Shown here in pieces: positions 30,905 through 40,121 of a stretch of 42,058 nucleotides of DNA (its first letter is position 1; each line of letters starts with the position of its first letter). The stretch covers positions 1-42,058 of the forward strand of contig CBDCWT010000049.1 of NCBI GenBank assembly GCA_965223305.1, read 5' to 3'. The position numbers were made by a program, and so were the translations under genes. This DNA is from CBDCWT01 sp965223305. GTDB taxonomy: Bacteria > Planctomycetota > Planctomycetia > Pirellulales > Pirellulaceae. The notes beneath the pieces are model-generated. The model was not told the origin of the DNA. It worked only from the letters and a program-made list of their open reading frames with translations, and did not search any database.

Positions 30905-32317
30905 ATGTTTCAGTTGCTTGTCGGCAAACGGGTAGGTCGTGCTCGACCCGCCCCAAAACTTCCGCAACGTCAAATCGTCACGCTGGCGTTTTTTCTGCCG
31001 ACCTTAGGCATTCCGCAGCTCATCAACGTACAAACACCGGCCGTTGCACAGGAGCGCCGGCCTAACATCATCTTCATCATGGCGGATGACCTCGGTCAGT
31101 ACGACTTGGGGTGCTATGGGCAGCGCCACATCTTGACACCGCATCTGGACCGCATGGCAGCGGAGGGCTGTCGGTTTACGCAATGCTATGCTGGCTCGGC
31201 CGTGTGCGCGCCGTGCCGCTCGGTTTTGATGACAGGTTTACATAGCGGTCACACACGCGTCCGCGGCAACTCGTCGCGCGTCGGTGGAGTGCCGCCCCAG
31301 GGCCGGGTGCCGTTGCTGGACTCCGATGTGACCGTGGCCGAAGTGTTAAAGCAAGCGGGTTATGCAACGGGCATGACAGGTAAGTGGGGATTGGGAGAAC
31401 CGGGAACGAGCGGCGCTCCCAATAACCAAGGATTCGATCAATGGTTTGGCTTCCTCAACCAGCGCCACGCCCATACGTACTATCCGGAATACCTTTGGCG
31501 GAACGAGCGCTTTGAAGTCGTCTGGGGCAACATGGGTGGCTACGAGGGGCAATGGGTCCACGACCTGTTCACGGAATTTGCCCTCGATTTCGTCCGGCAG
31601 CATCAGGATCAACCCTTCTTCTTATACCTGCCGTATACGGTGCCGCATGGGCGCTACGAAGTGCCGGACGAGAAACCCTACGCCGACAAGCCGTGGCCGC
31701 AATCGGCGAGAGGCTACGCGGCGATGGTTACACGGATGGACCGTGACATCGGCCGCTTGTTTGAGTTGCTCGTGACACTGGGGATCGACGAGCAGACGAT
31801 TGTGTTCTTTTGTTCTGACAACGGGGCTACTTATACCGACCCGCCGATCAGCAGTGCCGGCCCGCTGCGCGGGAAGAAGGGCGACCTCTATGAAGGTGGG
31901 ATTCGCACACCGATGATTGTCCGCTGGCCCGGGCGCATCCAGCCTGGACGAGTCAGTGACCATGTCTGGGCTCTGTGGGACGTCCTACCGACCGCCGCCG
32001 AATTGGCGGGGGTGGACCCGCCCGCCAACGTGGACGGCATTTCGATCTTGCCGACGCTGCTGGGCGAGGCGCAGCAATCCCATGAGTTCCTGTACTGGGA
32101 GTTTCCGACTGGGAAGTACTGGCAGGCGGTGCGATATGGGGACTGGAAAGGAGTCCGCACGCGCTGGCAGGGGCCTTTGGAGCTCTACAACCTCGCGGAA
32201 GATTTGGGCGAACAGCGGAATGTGGCTAGAGAAAACCCGCGGATTGTGGCGCGGATCGAGGCCATGATGCGCCAGGCGCACGTGGAATCGGTGGAATGGC
32301 CGACACCGCAACCGTGA
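30905..32317 (+). CDS. Arylsulfatase-type sulfatase, exported
   Basis: 470 residues from ATG 30905, which has GAAGGG 6 bases upstream. An N-terminal hydrophobic stretch (IVTLAFFLPTLGI, near 25-37) followed by TPAVAQE gives a signal peptide. The core begins RPNIIFIMADDLG (metal Asp pair). The formylglycine motif is C101-A-P-C-R, fitting CxPxR although the usual fourth residue is Ser or Ala. GKWGLG supplies the Lys, PHGRY and CSDNGA supply the His and the Asp-Asn pair, and LRGKKGDLYEGGIRTPM is characteristic of the family. Planctomycetes carry many such enzymes for sulfated polysaccharides. The substrate is unknown. Confidence 0.95.
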   Translation: MFQLLVGKRVGRARPAPKLPQRQIVTLAFFLPTLGIPQLINVQTPAVAQERRPNIIFIMADDLGQYDLGCYGQRHILTPHLDRMAAEGCRFTQCYAGSAVCAPCRSVLMTGLHSGHTRVRGNSSRVGGVPPQGRVPLLDSDVTVAEVLKQAGYATGMTGKWGLGEPGTSGAPNNQGFDQWFGFLNQRHAHTYYPEYLWRNERFEVVWGNMGGYEGQWVHDLFTEFALDFVRQHQDQPFFLYLPYTVPHGRYEVPDEKPYADKPWPQSARGYAAMVTRMDRDIGRLFELLVTLGIDEQTIVFFCSDNGATYTDPPISSAGPLRGKKGDLYEGGIRTPMIVRWPGRIQPGRVSDHVWALWDVLPTAAELAGVDPPANVDGISILPTLLGEAQQSHEFLYWEFPTGKYWQAVRYGDWKGVRTRWQGPLELYNLAEDLGEQRNVARENPRIVARIEAMMRQAHVESVEWPTPQP

Positions 32318-32434
32318 ATCCTCTACAATGCCGGGTTTCCCAGCGCCCGCCGCCGGTAGGCCTGGAAGGCCATAACCCGGCGGAACGCCCAACGCCCGCT
32401 TTCTGCTGGCTGGCCGCCGACTTGGAATCCCGCC

Positions 32435-35400
32435 ATGTCATCCTCGGATATCCTGATCAAAGGGGCACGCGAACACAATCTGCGTGACGTCGACCTAGTA
32501 CTGCCCCGCAACCAGCTTATTTGCTTGACTGGCGTGAGCGGTTCGGGCAAGAGCTCGCTGGCTTTCGACACGATCTACGCCGAGGGCCAACGGCGGTATG
32601 TCGAGAGTCTCTCGAGCTTCGCCCGGCAGTTTCTAGGTCAGATGCCCAAGCCCGATGTGGACCTCATCGCCGGCCTCAGTCCTTCGATATCCATCTCGCA
32701 GAAATCGACCAGCAAGAACCCCCGCTCGACTGTTGGAACGGTCACAGAAATCTACGACTATCTCCGTGTCCTCTTTGCGCGGGTTGGGCAAGGACATTGT
32801 CCTCGCTGCGGACGTGAGATTACGGCGCAAACGCGCGAGCAGATAGTGGCTCGCATCCTGCATCTGCCCGCTGGCGAGAAATTCACCATCTTGGCGCCGC
32901 TCATCCGAGCACAGAAAGGTGAATATCGGGACCTCTTCGTCGACTTGCTGAAGCAGGGGTTTGTGCGCGCGCGGGTGGACGGCGAGACGGTGTCGCTGAG
33001 CGATGATCTGCGGCTAGAGCGGCAGTTACGACATGATATCGATGTCGTGATCGATCGTCTCGTGGTCAAGCCGAGTCTGCGCCCGCGGGTTGCGGAAGCG
33101 GTCGAGCTGGCGCTCAAGGTTGGCAAGGGCACGATGGTCGTCGAGTTGGAGTCGTCGGAGGCTGCCGGCGCAGGATCGACCAGCCGGCGCGTCAAGCGGC
33201 GTGAGAAAGCGAATCGGGACATCGTCTTCTCGGTTGACTATGCCTGCACGAGTTGCGGTGTCAGCTTCGAACCCCCTACACCCCAGCTATTCAGCTTCAA
33301 TAGCCCGCAGGGCATGTGCCTTGAATGTGATGGCTTGGGCCACTGCTACTCGTTTGATCCGGAGTTGCTGATTCCTGATCCGTCTCGCAGCTTTCGACGC
33401 GGTTGTATCGAGTTGCTGGGGAGTTGGCGCGACCTCGGCAGGTGGAAGCGGCATATCTATCAAGGCGTTGCCGACACGATGGAGCGCGTGTTGTGCCTAG
33501 AGCCCAAAACAATGCTTGAAACACCGTGGGACGAGCTAGACGAGCAGCTGCGAGACCTCTGGCTATGGGGTACCGGCAGCCAACACATTACCTTCACCTG
33601 GCGGGGTGGATCGTCCCCGATGAAATACGGTGGCGAATTCACTGGCATTATTCCCGACCTGCTGGACAAGTATCGCGATAGCAAGTCGTGGCCGCAGCGG
33701 CGGAAGCTGGAAAAGTACATGCGCACCCTCCGCTGTCCGGATTGCCAGGGACGGCGATTGAACCGCCAGGCACAGGCAACCAAGCTTTCCTCGGCGCATG
33801 CCGACTTTGCCGACGCCCCACCGCTGAGCCTGCCCGACGTGGCCGCGCTTTCAATCGCCCAAGCGGTCGACTTCTTCAGCGACTTGAAACTCGAACCGAC
33901 CCAGGCCTTTATCGCCGAGGAGGTTCTCAAGGAGATCCGTAGCCGGCTCGGTTTTCTACTCAACGTCGGTCTCGACTATCTCTCGATGGATCGGACGGCG
34001 CCTACCCTGTCCGGCGGTGAATCTCAGCGGATTCGCTTGGCAGGCCAAATTGGTTCCGGGTTGGTCGGGGTTTTGTACATCCTGGATGAACCTTCGATTG
34101 GCCTACACCCTCGCGACAATCATCGGCTGCTCTCGACGCTCGCCCACCTGCGTGACATGGGAAACACAGTAGTCGTCGTCGAACATGACGAGGATACGAT
34201 GCGTGCCGCCGACCACATCATCGACTTCGGACCGGGTCCGGGGATTCGCGGCGGGGAAGTCGTGGCCAGTGGAACGCCGGAGAAGATCGCGAAGACCCAG
34301 CGCAGCATCACGGGACGCTACCTGCGCGGTACCGAACAGATTGAGGTGCCGGCTAGCAGGCGGCCTGTCGGCGACAGCCAGCTGCGCGTGATCGGCGCCC
34401 GGCACAACAACCTCAAGCAGATCGATGTCGATATCCCACTGGGTGTGTTCGTCTGCGTGACAGGTGTCTCTGGATCCGGTAAGAGTTCACTAGTCAACGA
34501 CATCCTAGTCGAAGCGTTACGGCGGGATCTCAATCGCGGCGAAGGCGAACCTGGTGCGTACGACGGCATGGAGGGTCTGGAGCATCTCGACAAGCTGATC
34601 GCCATCGATCAATCTCCGATCGGCCGCACGCCCCGTTCCAACCCCGGCACTTACATCAAGGCATTTGATGACGTGCGCGCCCTGTACACCAAGCTGCCTG
34701 AGGCGCGCAAGCGTGGCTACAAACCGGGTCGTTTCAGTTTCAACGTCACCGGAGGGCGGTGCGAAGCTTGTGAAGGAAACGGTTCCAATAGGCTCGAAAT
34801 GGACTTCCTCGCCGATGTGTGGGTGACCTGCCCCGTGTGCGAAGGTCACCGCTACAATCGCGAGACTTTGCAAGTCCAGTACAAAGGGAAGTCGATCGCA
34901 GACGTGCTGGAAATGGATGTCCAACAACTGCTTGAGTTGTTTGAGAATATCCCCAATCTCAGCCACAAATTACAGACGTTGCACGATGTCGGCCTGGACT
35001 ATATCAAGCTCGGGCAGCCGTCGCCCACGCTCTCCGGAGGCGAGGCGCAGCGCATCAAGCTGGCCCGGGAGTTGGTCAAGCGGAGTACCGGTAAGACGCT
35101 CTACCTGTTGGACGAACCGACTACCGGTCTGCATTTCGCTGACGTCAAGTTGTTGTTGAAGGTACTTCACGGCTTCGTTCAGGCTGGCAACACGGTGCTC
35201 GTTGTCGAGCACAACTTGGATGTGATCAAGACCGCCGACTGGATCATCGATTTGGGTCCAGAAGGAGGGGCGGGTGGTGGGCGCGTGATCGCCACGGGCA
35301 CTCCCGAGATGGTGATGGCCAATCGCCAGTCCGAGACCGGCTCGGCGTTGCGGAAGTTGATCTCACCCAGCTCAGGAAACGGCCAGCCGGTCCGCCCGGC

Positions 35401-38400
35401 GACTTCCGGGCGCAAACGCCCGCGGGCTCGGTTGACCAAGGAAATACGGGTGCGAGGCGCCGAACAACACAACCTGAAGGGAGTCGATGTCAAGATCGCG
35501 CGGGACCGCATGACGATCTTCTGCGGACCGAGCGGTTCGGGCAAGAGCTCACTGGCGATGGACACGATCTACGCCGAAGGACAGCGGCGTTATGTGGAGA
35601 GCTTGAGTTCCTACGCCCGGCAGTTTGTTGCCCAGATGCAGAAGCCCAAGGTCGGTCACATCGAAGGACTTTCACCTGCCATCGCGATCGAGCAAAAGAA
35701 CCTGGGGAATACGCCACGCAGTACCGTGGGGACTGTTACCGAGGTCTACGACTACCTGCGCATCTTGATGGCGCGACTCGGTCGGCCGCATTGCCCGAAC
35801 TGTGAGATCGCGATCGGCGCGCAGACGGTCGACGAGATCGTTGACAAGATCATGGACGAACCTACCGGTTCGCGAGCCTATTTGATGGCACCGATCGAGA
35901 TTGAGGTGGGTCAAGATTTCGGCACACTTTGGGAGAGTCTACGGGCCGCAGGTTTCGCACGCGTGCGAGTAAACGGTCGGACACATCCGATCGAAGATCC
36001 TCCGAAGATCGACCGGCGCAGGAAGAACAACTTGGAGCTCGTGATCGACCGGGTCGTGATCCGCGCCAACTCACGCTCCCGCATCGCCGACAGTGCCGAA
36101 ACGGTGCTCGGTTTCGGAAAGGGTGTGCTGCGGCTGGCCCGCGCCGTGAAGGAAGTGCCCGAGGAACGCTGGGAAGTCGTCACGCACAGCCAGCACCTGG
36201 CCTGTGGTCAGTGCGGCCGGAGCTTCGAGTCCCTCACACCCCACAGCTTCTCGTTCAACAGCCATCTAGGTTGGTGTCCGGCCTGCGAAGGGTTGGGGGT
36301 CCAGATTGGCGCGAACCCCGCGGCTCTTCTGAAAGACCCCAAGCTAACGTTGGCCGCGGGCGCAGTCAGCTTGTGGCCGGACCTCGCGAAGCCGGTGGCC
36401 AAGCGGATGCTCGAAGCTCTGGCTCGCGAGACGGGCCTGCCGCTCGACTTGCCATTCGAACGACTCACAACGCGGCACCGCCGCGTCGTGCTGCACGGTA
36501 CGGGCGACCAATGGTTCGACGTGCTTTCGAAAGCGGGCGGCAAGTCGAAGAGGGCTGCTGCTAAATCTCGGTCAGGCACGCTGTTTCGTTTCCAGTTCAA
36601 GGGACTCTATCCAGCATTAGAAGAGGCGTCGAAGCTATCGCCTGCCTTTCGCAACCGGCTCGAGCAGTTTGTGGACGAGGTTGAATGTACGACCTGTGCC
36701 GGCAGCCGTCTCCGTGATGACGCGGCGGCCGCCCGCTTTCGTGACCGCACGATCGACGAGCTCTGCCGTATGCCCCTGGGCGAGCTACAGCAAACGGTGG
36801 AAAAGTGGAAGCTGACGGCGCGCGAGCGGAAGATCGCCGGTGAACTGCTGCGGGAGATAACCAACCGGCTCCAATTCCTGAACGATGTTGGGCTGCACTA
36901 CCTCAGCTTGGCTCGCGGCGCCGCGACGTTATCCAATGGCGAGGCGCAGCGAATTCGGCTGGCCAGTCAACTGGGAAGCGGTCTGTGCGGCGTGCTTTAT
37001 GTGCTCGATGAACCGACGATCGGGTTGCACCCCAGGGACAACACCAAGCTGCTGCGGGCGTTGCACAAGCTGCGAGATTTGGGAAACACGCTGCTGGTCG
37101 TCGAACATGATCGAGAAGTTATCGAGGGGAGTGACCAGGTTTGTGATTTTGGTCCGGGTGCCGGCAAGCTCGGTGGCACGATTGTGGCGCAGGGCACGGC
37201 GTCGCAGTTGGCGAAACGCCGAGGTTCGGTGACGGGCCCGTACCTGAACGGCAAGAAGTCGATCGCCGTCCCGGTAAACCGTAGATCAGTCGGGGAGTTG
37301 ACCGCGGTTGGCAACGGCCAACCGGCGACCTGTCTCGAAGTACGAGGAGCCCGGCACCACAACCTGCAGAACGTTGACGTACAGATACCGCTTGGCACCT
37401 TGACCGCCGTGACTGGTCCCAGTGGGAGCGGCAAGAGCTCCTTAGTCGATGAGGTGCTCTACAACTCCCTGGCTCGTAAACTGCACCGCGCCGGCACAAT
37501 TCCGGGCGCGCACGACGAGATTCTCGGCATCGAGCAAGTCAACAAGGTGATTCAGGTAGATCAGCAACCGCTGGGTAATTCACCGACTTCAAATCCGGCT
37601 ACTTATACGGGCGTCTTCGAGTTGATCAGGCTGCTGTTCGCTCAATTGCCGGAGGCGAAGTTGCGTGGCTACAATGCTCGCCGATTCAGTTTCAACGTTG
37701 CCGGGGGGCGCTGCGACGCCTGCGAAGGGAACGGCCAGCGTTGTATCGAGATGCACTTTCTGCCAGACGTTTGGGTGCAGTGCGACACTTGCCAGGGCAA
37801 GCGCTACAACCCGGAGACGCTGGCGGTTCGATACCACGGGCGTTCGATCAGCGACGTGCTGGACATGACTTGCGGCGAGGCCGTCGTGCTGTTCGAGAAC
37901 ATTCCCAAGATACGACGTATCTTGCAGACGTTGTGCGATGTTGGCCTGGACTATCTCACCTTAGGGCAGCCGGCGCCGACCCTCTCCGGCGGCGAAGCGC
38001 AGCGCGTCAAATTAGCGGCCGAGTTGTCACGGCCGGACACCGGCCGCACGCTCTACCTCCTCGACGAACCTACCACAGGTCTGCATTTCGACGATCTCGC
38101 TAAGCTACTCGAGGTGGTCCATCGACTTGTCGATCTTGGCAATACGGTGGTGGTGATCGAACACAACTTGGACGTCATCAAGACGGCTGACTGGATCATC
38201 GACATGGGGCCCGAGGCAGGGCAGGCGGGCGGGCGTGTCGTAGCGGTCGGGACTCCCGAGCAGGTGGTGGCAAATGCAGCTCCCCAAGCGGCGCGAGGCG
38301 CAAAACGCCAACTGGTTTCCCATACCGCGCTGGCCCTGGAACCTGTGTTACGAGCGGGGCCACGATTGAAACGAACGCCCTACGATCCGCAGGCGGATCA

Positions 38401-39379
38401 GCCGCAGCGGGAAGGAGATCTGGACATCACCGACGTCGGGCGCAGCGCTAAGATGCCCTGGGAGATCGATGGGCGCGGTTGGCACACCGACCGCCGTGTC
38501 GATCGCCGCGGCAACCCGTGCAAGTGGGAGGGGCAGATCCTGGGGCGGGTGGTCGACCGAATACACGAGTTGGGAGAATTTAGCAGCACGAATTGGAATG
38601 CTCGAAGCGTCGTCGAGATCGCGGCAAAGAAAAAGAGCGACGGTTGGTTCTTTCACGCCATTACAGGTGAAACCTGGCTCCTGAAGATGAAGTTCCGGGT
38701 CTACCGCGGCACGTTCAAGCGGCAGGAGCTCGTTGACCAACTCGCACTCAGGACGCTCAACCAGATGGACGACCTACCCATCTATGGAAACGAGCCTCGG
38801 GTCAAAGTACGGGCAATCCGCGGGCCGTGGCAAGAAGTCGAGATCCGTGCGCACAACCTGGCGGAAGTCGATACGCCGCAGTTTTGGCAGTTCTTACAGG
38901 ACGCCGTCGCCGGGTTCTTCACATTCACCGACCGTGTGGCGCAGCAGATCGAGGATCATACACCCTGGAAGAAACTCGGGCAGAAGTGGCATTTCCTTCG
39001 CAAAGGATTTCCTCCCGGCAAACGGATTCGTTGGGACATTGAAGTGCTCGAAGAGCTGTGCGAGATGTTGTCCGGCACGGCGCCTCAGGGCCAGTTTCTG
39101 TGGAATAACCAGCTGCTAGTTCGCATGTACCTGCAGGACCAGCGCGATCCGTGGGTGGGCATCCTGACCAAGGTGCCAGAGGCCGTCGTCTTGACACTCA
39201 GCGGCCCGAAGGGCCACGTGGCACGAGGTCAAATCATGGAGTTGGGCTATGAACGGGAATTGGACGACTCGAAAGAGCGTTACGACTCGGTGAAAATCAA
39301 GTTCCGCAAAGTCGAAGACTTACACCGGGGCGACCTGGTCGGGTTTCTTAAGAATCACTTAAAGAACGCCGCGGGGTGA
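32435..39379 (+). CDS. uvrA: Tandem UvrA (two UvrA copies fused) with C-terminal extension
   Basis: 2314 residues; ordinary UvrA is about 940. Two complete UvrA units are joined near residues 985-1005, giving four ABC ATPase sites. Walker A loops lie at K39, K683, K1037 and near K1667, each in a GxSGSGKSS form. ABC signatures are LSGGE at 525, LSGGE at 866, LSNGE at 1499 and LSGGE at 1850. Each unit keeps its zinc-binding pairs (CTSCG/CLECDG and CGQCG/CPACEG; CEACEG and CDACEG) and the UvrB-binding region. UvrA scans DNA for damage as a dimer and hands it to UvrB, so a fused pair may work as a built-in dimer. Similar fusions occur in Chlamydia. Residues about 2006-2314 match no domain I know. 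Confidence 0.95.
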   Translation: MSSSDILIKGAREHNLRDVDLVLPRNQLICLTGVSGSGKSSLAFDTIYAEGQRRYVESLSSFARQFLGQMPKPDVDLIAGLSPSISISQKSTSKNPRSTVGTVTEIYDYLRVLFARVGQGHCPRCGREITAQTREQIVARILHLPAGEKFTILAPLIRAQKGEYRDLFVDLLKQGFVRARVDGETVSLSDDLRLERQLRHDIDVVIDRLVVKPSLRPRVAEAVELALKVGKGTMVVELESSEAAGAGSTSRRVKRREKANRDIVFSVDYACTSCGVSFEPPTPQLFSFNSPQGMCLECDGLGHCYSFDPELLIPDPSRSFRRGCIELLGSWRDLGRWKRHIYQGVADTMERVLCLEPKTMLETPWDELDEQLRDLWLWGTGSQHITFTWRGGSSPMKYGGEFTGIIPDLLDKYRDSKSWPQRRKLEKYMRTLRCPDCQGRRLNRQAQATKLSSAHADFADAPPLSLPDVAALSIAQAVDFFSDLKLEPTQAFIAEEVLKEIRSRLGFLLNVGLDYLSMDRTAPTLSGGESQRIRLAGQIGSGLVGVLYILDEPSIGLHPRDNHRLLSTLAHLRDMGNTVVVVEHDEDTMRAADHIIDFGPGPGIRGGEVVASGTPEKIAKTQRSITGRYLRGTEQIEVPASRRPVGDSQLRVIGARHNNLKQIDVDIPLGVFVCVTGVSGSGKSSLVNDILVEALRRDLNRGEGEPGAYDGMEGLEHLDKLIAIDQSPIGRTPRSNPGTYIKAFDDVRALYTKLPEARKRGYKPGRFSFNVTGGRCEACEGNGSNRLEMDFLADVWVTCPVCEGHRYNRETLQVQYKGKSIADVLEMDVQQLLELFENIPNLSHKLQTLHDVGLDYIKLGQPSPTLSGGEAQRIKLARELVKRSTGKTLYLLDEPTTGLHFADVKLLLKVLHGFVQAGNTVLVVEHNLDVIKTADWIIDLGPEGGAGGGRVIATGTPEMVMANRQSETGSALRKLISPSSGNGQPVRPATSGRKRPRARLTKEIRVRGAEQHNLKGVDVKIARDRMTIFCGPSGSGKSSLAMDTIYAEGQRRYVESLSSYARQFVAQMQKPKVGHIEGLSPAIAIEQKNLGNTPRSTVGTVTEVYDYLRILMARLGRPHCPNCEIAIGAQTVDEIVDKIMDEPTGSRAYLMAPIEIEVGQDFGTLWESLRAAGFARVRVNGRTHPIEDPPKIDRRRKNNLELVIDRVVIRANSRSRIADSAETVLGFGKGVLRLARAVKEVPEERWEVVTHSQHLACGQCGRSFESLTPHSFSFNSHLGWCPACEGLGVQIGANPAALLKDPKLTLAAGAVSLWPDLAKPVAKRMLEALARETGLPLDLPFERLTTRHRRVVLHGTGDQWFDVLSKAGGKSKRAAAKSRSGTLFRFQFKGLYPALEEASKLSPAFRNRLEQFVDEVECTTCAGSRLRDDAAAARFRDRTIDELCRMPLGELQQTVEKWKLTARERKIAGELLREITNRLQFLNDVGLHYLSLARGAATLSNGEAQRIRLASQLGSGLCGVLYVLDEPTIGLHPRDNTKLLRALHKLRDLGNTLLVVEHDREVIEGSDQVCDFGPGAGKLGGTIVAQGTASQLAKRRGSVTGPYLNGKKSIAVPVNRRSVGELTAVGNGQPATCLEVRGARHHNLQNVDVQIPLGTLTAVTGPSGSGKSSLVDEVLYNSLARKLHRAGTIPGAHDEILGIEQVNKVIQVDQQPLGNSPTSNPATYTGVFELIRLLFAQLPEAKLRGYNARRFSFNVAGGRCDACEGNGQRCIEMHFLPDVWVQCDTCQGKRYNPETLAVRYHGRSISDVLDMTCGEAVVLFENIPKIRRILQTLCDVGLDYLTLGQPAPTLSGGEAQRVKLAAELSRPDTGRTLYLLDEPTTGLHFDDLAKLLEVVHRLVDLGNTVVVIEHNLDVIKTADWIIDMGPEAGQAGGRVVAVGTPEQVVANAAPQAARGAKRQLVSHTALALEPVLRAGPRLKRTPYDPQADQPQREGDLDITDVGRSAKMPWEIDGRGWHTDRRVDRRGNPCKWEGQILGRVVDRIHELGEFSSTNWNARSVVEIAAKKKSDGWFFHAITGETWLLKMKFRVYRGTFKRQELVDQLALRTLNQMDDLPIYGNEPRVKVRAIRGPWQEVEIRAHNLAEVDTPQFWQFLQDAVAGFFTFTDRVAQQIEDHTPWKKLGQKWHFLRKGFPPGKRIRWDIEVLEELCEMLSGTAPQGQFLWNNQLLVRMYLQDQRDPWVGILTKVPEAVVLTLSGPKGHVARGQIMELGYERELDDSKERYDSVKIKFRKVEDLHRGDLVGFLKNHLKNAAG

Positions 39380-39446
39380 CTTTGCCGAAGCGGAGAGGGA
39401 CCTCGGTAAGGGCAGACCTGGGTGAGTTATAGGTGAGTTTTTTTGT

Positions 39447-40100
39447 ATGTCTGAACCGCTACTTTCGCCGGCTTTCTTGTTTCGCTTTTCGGTCACCTGC
39501 CGATACCTGCAGAAGATGCCGGCAGTCGACAAGATCGAATTAGGCGATGAGCACGTGCTTCCCAGTTTCGGTGAGCTAGAGAGCCGGCCGCTTTTTGCCG
39601 ACGTGCGCGCCGCGTGGTCGGAGAAGGGCCTGGCGTTTACTTGCTATGTTGCCGGCAAAGCCCAGCGTCCTTGGTGCCGCGCCAGCCGCCCCGAAGACAG
39701 TGATGGGCTGCAAGTCTGGATTGATACGCGCGATGCCCACAACATTCACCGAGCAACGCGATTCTGCCACCGGTTTATCTTCCTCCCGACTGGATCGGGT
39801 CGCCGCATGAATGAACCAACCGCGGAGATGCTACCGATACAGCGGGCTCGGGAAAACCCGAGAGCTGTGGAGCAAGGGGCGTTGCAAATTGCCGGCAGCG
39901 TGCATTCGAGCGGTTACACGCTGCGGAGCTTCATACCGGCAGGATCGTTGACAGGGTTTGACCCGGCAGACCAGCCACGCATTGGATTCAGTTACGCCGT
40001 GGTCGACCGCGAGCTAGGTTGGCAGACGTTCAGTGTGGGTCCCGAATTCCCGTTCACGGCGGACCCCAGCTTATGGGGATCCCTTGAGCTCAACAAATGA
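39447..40100 (+). CDS. CBM9-like protein of unknown function
   Basis: 217 residues, no signal peptide. The sequence pattern (LFADVRAAWSEKGLAFTCYVAGK, then DSDGLQVWIDTRD with an Asp/Asn-rich turn, then a strand GWQTFSVG) resembles the beta-sandwich domain of carbohydrate-binding module family 9, found often in planctomycete proteins that act on sugars. It has no visible catalytic site. It follows uvrA after 67 bases in the same direction and may be cotranscribed, though AGGTGAG about 11 bases before the ATG argues for its own translation start. The tie to sugar binding is inference only. Confidence 0.6.
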   Translation: MSEPLLSPAFLFRFSVTCRYLQKMPAVDKIELGDEHVLPSFGELESRPLFADVRAAWSEKGLAFTCYVAGKAQRPWCRASRPEDSDGLQVWIDTRDAHNIHRATRFCHRFIFLPTGSGRRMNEPTAEMLPIQRARENPRAVEQGALQIAGSVHSSGYTLRSFIPAGSLTGFDPADQPRIGFSYAVVDRELGWQTFSVGPEFPFTADPSLWGSLELNK

Positions 40101-40121
40101 CCCACGGCCTTTGCCGTGACT

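Noticed and set aside
30824..32317. Earlier sulfatase start at 30824
   Set aside because: It puts 27 charged residues before the signal peptide and has no Shine-Dalgarno, whereas ATG 30905 has GAAGGG.
30905..32317. Sulfatase as inactive because of CAPCR
   Set aside because: The Cys and the Pro and Arg of CxPxR are all present, and the metal and substrate motifs are intact.
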